The notes under the pieces are model-generated. The model was given only the letters and a program-made list of their open reading frames with translations, searched no databases and was not told the DNA's origin. A stretch of 15,022 nt of DNA from the NCBI GenBank assembly GCA_007124475.1, contig SLFB01000121.1:1-15022 (forward strand). Direction: 5' to 3'. This document shows positions 8,560 to 12,787 of the stretch, piece by piece; positions within the stretch are counted from its first letter, which is position 1; each line of letters opens with the position of its first letter. This stretch comes from Vibrio sp. GTDB lineage: Bacteria; Pseudomonadota; Gammaproteobacteria; Enterobacterales; Vibrionaceae. The translations under genes were made by a program, and so were the position numbers.

Positions 8560-8671
8560 ATCCGTTCGCTTTGTGATCATGATAGCGGTAATCTAATTGT
8601 ACATAACAACATTTCATTATGGGTTTGCGTATACTGAAGCCATTGTGTGGTGATCATCATGGCCTATCTTT

Positions 8672-8719
8672 CTTTGAAGCTGCAAGGTGTTGGCTAAGTT
8701 CGTTCACGCCAATCACAGG
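8672..8719. repeat. Decayed fragment of the intergenic repeat seen at the window start
   Basis: This segment aligns with bases 2-50 of the window: both contain TGAAGCTGCA, GTTGGCTA, GTTCGTTC and CCAATCACA in the same order, with a few substitutions and single-base gaps. The rest of the unit (the internal half and the right-hand inverted end) is missing. It ends about 30 bases before the acuI ribosome binding site. Elsewhere in the 8560-8760 spacer a TATACT (8630-8635) could be a -10 box for the next gene, but no good -35 box is seen. Confidence 0.65.
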
Positions 8720-8760
8720 CTATTGCACTTTTACTCGTTATATTCAGCCCGGAGACCAAT

Positions 8761-9741
8761 ATGTTTAAAGCGCTAATCCTCAACCAGCAAGAAAAAACCA
8801 CAACCGCGACCATCGAATCGCTCGATGAGACTCAATTACCTGATGGCGAAGTTTTGGTTGCCGTGGAGTACTCTTCACTCAATTATAAAGACGGTTTAGC
8901 CATTACTGGCAAAGGCAAGATCATTCGTAACTTTCCCATGGTGCCTGGGATCGACCTCGCGGGCCAAGTGATTGAGTCTAAGGATGCTCGTTACCAAAAC
9001 GGCGACCAGGTGGTATTGACCGGATGGGGAGTCGGCGAAAACCACTGGGGGGGGATGGCTGAAAAGGCTCGTCTGCAAGCCGATTGGTTGGTGCCTTTAG
9101 CGTCTGGATTGGACAGCAAACAAGCGATGATGATTGGTACTGCTGGCTTTACCGCGATGCTCTGTGTTCAAGCTCTGTTAGATGCAGGCATTAAAGCAGA
9201 ACAAGGTGAAATCCTAGTGACTGGTGCCAGTGGCGGCGTTGGTTCCGTTGCGGTAACACTATTAGCTAACCTAGGTTATAAAGTTGCGGTGGTAACCGGT
9301 CGTGTTGAACAAAATGGTCCATTACTAGAAAAACTCGGTGCCAGCCGAATTATTGATCGCAGCGAGTTTGAACAGCCCGCTCGGCCATTAGAAAAGCAGC
9401 TTTGGGCTGGGGCGATTGATACCGTAGGCAGCAAAATATTAGCGAAAGTGCTCGCTCAAATGGATTATAACAGTACCGTTGCGGCATGCGGTTTAGCAGG
9501 CGGCTTTGATTTACCGACGACAGTGATGCCATTTATTTTACGTAATGTACGCTTGCAAGGGGTCGATTCAGTCTCTTGCCCAGCAGAAAAGCGCCTTGCG
9601 GCATGGCAAAGTCTCGCGCAATATTTACCTGCCAGTTATTTTGAGCAAGCGTGCCACGAGATCTCTCTTGAGCAGGTGCCTGAATTTGCACAAGCGATTA
9701 CGCAAGGACAAGTGACAGGCCGCGTAGTGATTAAACTTTAA
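8761..9741 (+). CDS. acuI: AcuI/YhdH family acrylyl-CoA reductase (NADPH)
   Basis: This is a medium-chain, zinc-independent quinone-oxidoreductase-like enzyme. Characterised relatives reduce acryloyl-CoA to propionyl-CoA with NADPH, which detoxifies the reactive acrylate formed from propionate-type compounds or, in marine bacteria, from DMSP. The 326 residues match E. coli YhdH (324). Visible motifs are SSLNYKDGLAITG (38-50), VPGIDLAG (61-68), and the nucleotide-binding TGASGGVGSVAV (154-165) in a Rossmann domain. CGGAGA precedes the ATG at good spacing. It appears monocistronic, lying between the ilv terminator and a downstream hairpin. Family assignment is firm; the physiological substrate is inferred from homologues. 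Confidence 0.88.
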   Translation: MFKALILNQQEKTTTATIESLDETQLPDGEVLVAVEYSSLNYKDGLAITGKGKIIRNFPMVPGIDLAGQVIESKDARYQNGDQVVLTGWGVGENHWGGMAEKARLQADWLVPLASGLDSKQAMMIGTAGFTAMLCVQALLDAGIKAEQGEILVTGASGGVGSVAVTLLANLGYKVAVVTGRVEQNGPLLEKLGASRIIDRSEFEQPARPLEKQLWAGAIDTVGSKILAKVLAQMDYNSTVAACGLAGGFDLPTTVMPFILRNVRLQGVDSVSCPAEKRLAAWQSLAQYLPASYFEQACHEISLEQVPEFAQAITQGQVTGRVVIKL

Positions 9742-9766
9742 CAAGAAGAGAGACGTGGTTAATGAC

Positions 9767-9803
9767 AACCAAGACGCTGCGTAATTTACTGAGTCTTGGT
9801 TTT
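9767..9803 (+). terminator. Probable acuI terminator
   Basis: The 9-bp perfect inverted repeat AACCAAGAC/GTCTTGGTT (9767-9775 with 9793-9801) has a 17-base loop and a short T-run (TTTT). It lies 25 bases after the acuI stop. The large loop and short T-run make it weaker than the other terminators here. Confidence 0.55.
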
Positions 9804-9808
9804 ACGCT

Positions 9809-9911
9809 TAGGGTCTGTTTATCTTTCACGGTTAAATTTTGTTCGAGATAAAAGTGTTTTAATCGCGGCGAGAGGTTTGTAGCCTAGTTATTCTAGGCAA
9901 AACAGACCCTA
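9809..9911. mobile_element. MITE-like element, long form
   Basis: Terminal inverted repeats GGGTCTGTT and AACAGACCC lie at 9811-9819 and 9901-9909. Each end is bordered by TA (9809-9810 and 9910-9911), as expected from a TA target duplication. The interior has no coding capacity and contains nested palindromes: TTTATCT/AGATAAA in the left half and GCCTAG/CTAGGC (9882-9887 with 9893-9898) in the right half. Its left 42 bases match the reverse strand of the element at 14931-14983 at 39 positions. The TA flanks suggest mobilisation by an IS630/Tc1-mariner-type transposase supplied from elsewhere, which is inference. Confidence 0.72.
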
Positions 9912-9921
9912 GATAAAGAGC

Positions 9922-9999
9922 AAAAAAAATCCCGCCATACGGCGGGGAAGCCCAAGAAAAAGTGAAGCGTTATTATTGGAGAGTGTTGTTAAATATATG
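9922..9999 (-). ncRNA. Candidate Hfq-type small RNA
   Basis: On the minus strand a hairpin CCCGCC-GTAT-GGCGGG (9931-9946) followed by A and eight T residues forms a strong intrinsic terminator, yet no minus-strand protein gene ends here. About 60 bases upstream lies a promoter-like pair (see 10006-10034). The predicted transcript is about 78 bases, with an unstructured pyrimidine-rich body (segments CACTCTCC and CTTCACTTTTTCTTGG) ahead of the terminator. It has no plausible open reading frame. A long U tail after a GC stem is typical of Hfq-binding sRNAs. I do not recognise it as a named Vibrio sRNA. It could instead be the end of antisense transcription from the tusA region. Confidence 0.45.
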
Positions 10000-10034
10000 T
10001 TAACAAATGTAGCTGTTGGAATTGATTTTGCCAA
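9986..10034 (-). promoter_or_regulatory. Putative sRNA promoter with overlapping operator-like dyad
   Basis: Minus-strand TTGGCA (10029-10034) and TACATT (10006-10011) are 17 bases apart, predicting initiation near 9999. A perfect interrupted dyad TTGTTAA-N7-TTAACAA (9986-10006) covers that start point and touches the -10 box. Such placement is typical of a repressor site, but the regulator is unknown. The same dyad could also act on plus-strand transcription toward tusA, for which I saw no clear promoter. Confidence 0.4.
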
Positions 10035-10104
10035 GTGATTATTGAATATTTTTTCTTCAGCCGTATTATCTACGCCTTATTTTGCTACTCGATTAGGTTT
10101 TTGC

Positions 10105-10353
10105 ATGACATTTGACTCAACATTAGCGACCCATTCCCTTGATGCGCAAGGACTGCGTTGTCCTGAACCAGTAATGATGGTGCGCAAGACCATTCGTACC
10201 ATGCAAGCTGGCGATGTGTTATTGGTGATGGCGGACGATCCTTCCACGACTCGAGATATCCCTAGTTTTTGCCGTTTTATGGATCATCAATTGCTGGCGC
10301 AACAAACCGAGCAACTACCTTATCAGTATTTGATCAAAAAAGGCTTACCTTAA
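10105..10353 (+). CDS. tusA: TusA sulfur-carrier protein for tRNA 2-thiouridine synthesis
   Basis: TusA accepts persulfide sulfur from the cysteine desulfurase IscS and passes it to TusBCD, then TusE and MnmA, for 2-thiolation of U34 in Lys, Glu and Gln tRNAs. The 82-residue product (81 in E. coli) has the acceptor cysteine at C19 in the family motif LRCPEPVMMVRK, then ADDPSTTRDIPSFC (residues 44-57) and the C-terminal YLIKKG. The ATG at 10105 was chosen because it puts the cysteine at position 19 as in E. coli and follows an AGG at 7-base spacing. The frame is open upstream to a TTG at 10042, but that extension has no family match. It stands alone, with hairpins on its 3' side. Confidence 0.93.
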   Translation: MTFDSTLATHSLDAQGLRCPEPVMMVRKTIRTMQAGDVLLVMADDPSTTRDIPSFCRFMDHQLLAQQTEQLPYQYLIKKGLP

Positions 10354-10406
10354 TCTTGCAGTCTTTGGCAGCCATGGTTGATTGCTGGGGATTTAGCCGA
10401 TGAAAG

Positions 10407-10440
10407 AAAGTAAGGCTAGATAATTCGCCTTACTTTATTA
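10407..10440. terminator. Probable terminator between convergent tusA and the 86-aa gene
   Basis: A perfect 10-bp inverted repeat AAAGTAAGGC/GCCTTACTTT (10407-10416 with 10427-10436) is followed on the plus strand by TTTATTATCTTT and on the minus strand by CTTTCTTTC. The T-rich sequence on both sides suits termination of tusA from the left and of the minus-strand gene from the right. Confidence 0.65.
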
Positions 10441-10450
10441 TCTTTAGAGT

Positions 10451-10483
10451 AATCAGCATGCATATTGATGATATGTGCTGATT
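10451..10483 (-). terminator. Possible 3' hairpin of the small membrane protein gene
   Basis: AATCAGCA/TGCTGATT (10451-10458 with 10476-10483) extends through a 2-base bulge to a further CATAT/ATATG helix. On the minus strand it lies 11 bases past the stop of the 86-residue gene, but the following bases (ACTCT) are only partly T-rich. It may protect the 3' end more than terminate. Confidence 0.35.
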
Positions 10484-10494
10484 GCGGGGTAAGT

Positions 10495-10755
10495 TTATTC
10501 TTGGTATTCAATCGTTCGGATTTCTGCTTGTAGCTTATTCACTTGTTGTTGCAGTGCTCTTAACTCATTGTGCATTGGAATAATGTAAGCGACTCGAATC
10601 CAGGCTTCGACGGTAAGTGCAGCCATGATAATCGCTCCAGCCACCATAGGTAGCCACATTTTAGTCAGCATCATCCCCAATAAGGTGAGTATAAATCCGA
10701 AAGTAAATAGGTAGCTTTGGCTTTTGGCGGTCATTCCCGTATAACGTGTCAGCAT
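10495..10755 (-). CDS. Small two-helix inner-membrane protein with C-terminal coiled coil, function unknown
   Basis: I do not recognise a named family. The 86-residue product begins with a polar segment (1-14). It then has two hydrophobic stretches likely to cross the membrane (about 15-30 and 34-58) and a charged tail whose L65, L68, V72, L75, I79 and I82 fall in a regular a/d heptad pattern, so a short coiled coil is likely. The ATG follows a good AGAGGG ribosome binding site at 7-base spacing, which supports real translation. It lies 143 bases downstream of mneA on the same strand, with a 12-bp stem between, so read-through from the manganese-controlled transcript is possible but not shown. 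A membrane-anchored oligomeric scaffold or assembly role would fit; that is speculation. Confidence 0.75.
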   Translation of the reverse strand: MLTRYTGMTAKSQSYLFTFGFILTLLGMMLTKMWLPMVAGAIIMAALTVEAWIRVAYIIPMHNELRALQQQVNKLQAEIRTIEYQE

Positions 10756-10824
10756 AAGTAACCCTCTTGCAACGCTACGATATTATTAACCTAGCACGGC
10801 AATGGTGACACGAATATGGCACAT

Positions 10825-10860
10825 ATCACGCTCTTGATGGCTTTTGGTCAAGAGCGTGAT
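10825..10860 (-). other. Perfect 12-bp stem-loop between mneA and the small membrane protein gene
   Basis: ATCACGCTCTTG (10825-10836) is exactly complementary to CAAGAGCGTGAT (10849-10860) around a 12-base loop. It lies 38 bases past the mneA stop on the minus strand. Neither strand has a proper T-run afterwards (ATATG on the minus strand), so it is at best an imperfect terminator. It could be a 3'-end stabilising or processing stem. Confidence 0.55.
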
Positions 10861-10898
10861 CCAGTGCTAACAATTTTGTTTGAAAATCGTTACGAACG

Positions 10899-11453
10899 CT
10901 AGAATAGTGCAGCGCCAATCGCTAAGCCGATAAATAAAATGGCGGTGACTTTGCGGATCAAACCAAGTGGCAGCTTGTTGGCCGACAATTTGCCAATCAT
11001 CACCACAGGAACATTCGCCAGCAGCATACCAATCGTAGTGCCTAGAATGACCCACAATAAAGCATCAGCATATTGAGCTCCTAAAATGGAAGTGGCTATT
11101 TGGGTTTTGTCGCCGATTTCAGCAATAAAAAAGGCGATAAAGCTGGCAACAAAAGGCCCACGGTTAGAGATAGATTCCTCTTCATCCAATTTATCAGGGA
11201 TTAATACCCATCCGGCCATGATTAAAAAGCTCACCACTAAAACCCATTTTAAAATATCGGGCGACAGATAGTCGGCCACCACGACACCAAGCCAAGCGGC
11301 TAAGGCATGGTTCGCTAAAGTGGCAAGAAATATCGCCGCGATGATAGGAACAGGTTTTCGGTATCGACTGGCTAACAACAAAGATAGCAGTTGAGTTTTA
11401 TCGCCAATTTCAGCTAAGGCGACGGTAGTAATTGAAATAGCTAATGCGCTCAC
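10899..11453 (-). CDS. mneA: Manganese exporter, UPF0016/TMEM165-GDT1 family
   Basis: This inner-membrane protein is the likely Mn(II) exporter that protects the cell from manganese overload, as established for V. cholerae MneA. The 184 residues form two homologous three-helix halves. Each half has the family's metal-binding signature E-x-G-D-K-T-Q, here EIGDKTQ at 15-21 and again at 112-118, joined by an acidic loop near 87-93 (DKLDEEE). Translation appears to start at GTG (11451-11453), giving MSALAISITT; no ATG places the first helix correctly and the ribosome binding site is weak. The gene is preceded by a yybP-ykoY manganese riboswitch, which independently supports the transport function. 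It is divergent from glyQ. Confidence 0.92.
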   Translation of the reverse strand: MSALAISITTVALAEIGDKTQLLSLLLASRYRKPVPIIAAIFLATLANHALAAWLGVVVADYLSPDILKWVLVVSFLIMAGWVLIPDKLDEEESISNRGPFVASFIAFFIAEIGDKTQIATSILGAQYADALLWVILGTTIGMLLANVPVVMIGKLSANKLPLGLIRKVTAILFIGLAIGAALF

Positions 11454-11463
11454 GACAGGCTCA

Positions 11464-11532
11464 GTGGGGCGGGATAATTATAATAACCATAGACAAACGC
11501 CACGCCCCACCCCGGTTCGCTTTGTTTGTCTA
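11464..11532 (-). promoter_or_regulatory. mneA riboswitch expression platform with competing stems
   Basis: Two stems compete between the aptamer and the GTG start. In the first, the last aptamer strand (TAGACAAAC, plus 11524-11532) pairs with GTTTGTCTA (11490-11498), and with one mismatch the helix reaches the conserved CC of the aptamer. In the second, GTGGGGCG (11503-11510) pairs with CGCCCCAC (11464-11471), ending about ten bases before the start codon beside the only weak Shine-Dalgarno-like bases. The second stem's upstream strand lies in the loop of the first, so both cannot form as simple hairpins. Neither is followed by a T-run, so control of translation seems likelier than termination. 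Confidence 0.55.
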
Positions 11533-11650
11533 AGGTCTTGCTAAGCTAAAAAGATTTTTAGCCTCGAACGCCATGGTGATTTGGCACCAATTATGTTGAC
11601 GAACGAATCGTTAAGATTAGGTCTCTTACGATAAGCTACTCCCCAAAGAC
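11528..11650 (-). promoter_or_regulatory. yybP-ykoY manganese riboswitch aptamer
   Basis: On the minus strand the leader contains GGGGAGTAGC (11635-11644), the family's conserved 5' loop, and ends with GCAAGACC (11533-11540), its conserved partner strand. These close a P1 helix (GTCTTTGG with CCTTAGAC, interrupted by two U-U mismatches). Between them are a bulged hairpin ATCGTAAGA/TCTTAACGAT, the characteristic GTCAACATA segment, GGTG/CACC, and a perfect 8-bp stem GCTAAAAA/TTTTTAGC (11545-11562). In known members Mn(II) docks the two loops and turns on exporter genes such as E. coli mntP and alx. Its place upstream of a manganese exporter agrees. Confidence 0.9.
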
Positions 11651-11656
11651 GGCGCA

Positions 11657-11685
11657 ATTCTAATCAGGCTGGCAATAAATCTCAA
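11657..11685 (-). promoter_or_regulatory. Probable mneA promoter
   Basis: Minus-strand TTGAGA (11680-11685) and TAGAAT (11657-11662) are separated by exactly 17 bases. Initiation seven bases past the -10 box falls at about 11650, the first base of the riboswitch P1 helix, so the transcript would begin with the aptamer itself. Confidence 0.65.
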
Positions 11686-11712
11686 GCCACAAATGGTCTA
11701 AAGGTTTAGTTT

Positions 11713-11748
11713 TGGCATAATTTGCCACAATCGATGGGCAAAATTGCC
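11713..11748. promoter_or_regulatory. Tandem dyads in the mneA-glyQ divergent region
   Basis: TGGCATAATTTGCCA (11713-11727) and GGCAAAATTGCC (11737-11748) are two near-palindromes with similar half-sites, whose centres are about 22 bases apart. They can also pair with each other as one imperfect hairpin. They lie upstream of the mneA promoter and 120-155 bases before the glyQ start, so a regulator could affect either gene. Of the remaining DNA to 11868, only a TATACT (11813-11818) looks like a glyQ -10 box, without a good -35 box. Confidence 0.35.
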
Positions 11749-11868
11749 TTAAAAGGGATTTTTGACCATTAATTAAGCAAGATTACCCCTACTCGCTGAG
11801 CGAATATCTCGGTATACTTGTGCGCTATTTCTTATCAATTCAGACAGAAGAATCGCGCGAACCTGACT

Positions 11869-12786
11869 ATGCAAAAATACGACATCAAAACCTTTCAGGG
11901 TATGATCCTCGCGCTGCAGGATTATTGGGCCCAACAAGGCTGTACCATTGTTCAACCATTAGATATGGAAGTTGGTGCAGGTACCTCTCACCCAATGACA
12001 TGCCTGCGAGCTATCGGCCCAGAGCCTATCGCTACGGCGTATGTTCAACCTTCTCGTCGTCCAACCGACGGCCGCTATGGTGAAAACCCGAACCGCCTAC
12101 AGCACTACTATCAATTTCAAGTCATTATCAAACCATCGCCGGATAACATTCAAGAGTTGTACCTTGGATCACTGGAGGTATTAGGTGTTGACCCGCTGGT
12201 TCACGACATTCGTTTTGTTGAAGACAACTGGGAAAACCCAACCTTAGGTGCATGGGGATTGGGCTGGGAAGTATGGTTGAACGGCATGGAAGTGACTCAG
12301 TTCACTTACTTCCAACAAGTTGGTGGTCTTGAGTGCAAGCCGGTAACCGGTGAAATCACTTACGGTATCGAGCGTCTAGCGATGTACATTCAAGGTGTTG
12401 ATTCTGTTTATGATTTAGTCTGGACGGATGGCCCATTAGGTAAAGTAACCTATGGCGATATTTTCCACCAAAATGAAGTGGAGCAGTCTACTTACAACTT
12501 TGAGCACGCGGATGTGGATTTTCTGTTCACTTTCTTCGATCAGTGCGAGAAAGAATGTCAATACCTGCTTGAGCTCGAAAAACCACTACCACTACCGGCT
12601 TATGAACGGATTTTAAAAGCGGGTCATGCCTTTAACCTGCTTGATGCTCGTAAGGCGATTTCGGTCACTGAGCGCCAACGTTATATCCTGCGTATTCGCA
12701 ACCTCACGAAGGCGGTTGCTGAAGCGTATTACGCCTCTCGCGAAGCGCTAGGCTTCCCAATGTGTAAAAAGGGTGAGGATAAATAA
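11869..12786 (+). CDS. glyQ: Glycyl-tRNA synthetase alpha subunit
   Basis: GlyQ is the class II catalytic subunit of the alpha2-beta2 glycyl-tRNA synthetase, which attaches glycine to its tRNA in the cytoplasm. The chosen ATG gives 305 residues starting MQKYDIKTFQGMI, aligned to the start of E. coli GlyQ (303 residues). The frame is open back to a TTG at 11818, but that extension has no homology. Highly conserved blocks include QPLDMEVGAGTSHPMTCLR (about 30-48), PSRRPTDGRYGENPNRLQHY (62-81) and VTERQRYILRIRNL (near 270-283). The ribosome binding site is weak. The stop is one base before the glyS start, indicating co-translation of the two subunits. Confidence 0.97.
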   Translation: MQKYDIKTFQGMILALQDYWAQQGCTIVQPLDMEVGAGTSHPMTCLRAIGPEPIATAYVQPSRRPTDGRYGENPNRLQHYYQFQVIIKPSPDNIQELYLGSLEVLGVDPLVHDIRFVEDNWENPTLGAWGLGWEVWLNGMEVTQFTYFQQVGGLECKPVTGEITYGIERLAMYIQGVDSVYDLVWTDGPLGKVTYGDIFHQNEVEQSTYNFEHADVDFLFTFFDQCEKECQYLLELEKPLPLPAYERILKAGHAFNLLDARKAISVTERQRYILRIRNLTKAVAEAYYASREALGFPMCKKGEDK

Positions 12787-12787
12787 C

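Noticed and set aside
9922..9946. The CCCGCC/GGCGGG hairpin as a second acuI terminator
   Set aside because: On the plus strand it is followed by GAAGCCC without T residues; the T8 run is only on the minus strand.
10042..10104. N-terminal extension of tusA from a TTG codon
   Set aside because: The ATG at 10105 gives the family length and places the acceptor cysteine at position 19. The extension has no homology and no ribosome binding site.
10867..11055. 62-codon minus-strand open frame overlapping the 3' half of mneA
   Set aside because: It is an out-of-frame shadow of mneA, whose duplicated EIGDKTQ motifs show the true frame.
11464..11532. The mneA leader stems as intrinsic terminators
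   Set aside because: Neither stem is followed by a T-run on the minus strand, so they are reported as an expression platform of unknown mode.
11818..11868. N-terminal extension of glyQ from a TTG codon
   Set aside because: GlyQ homologues begin at MQK as coded from 11869, and the extension covers the likely promoter and leader region.
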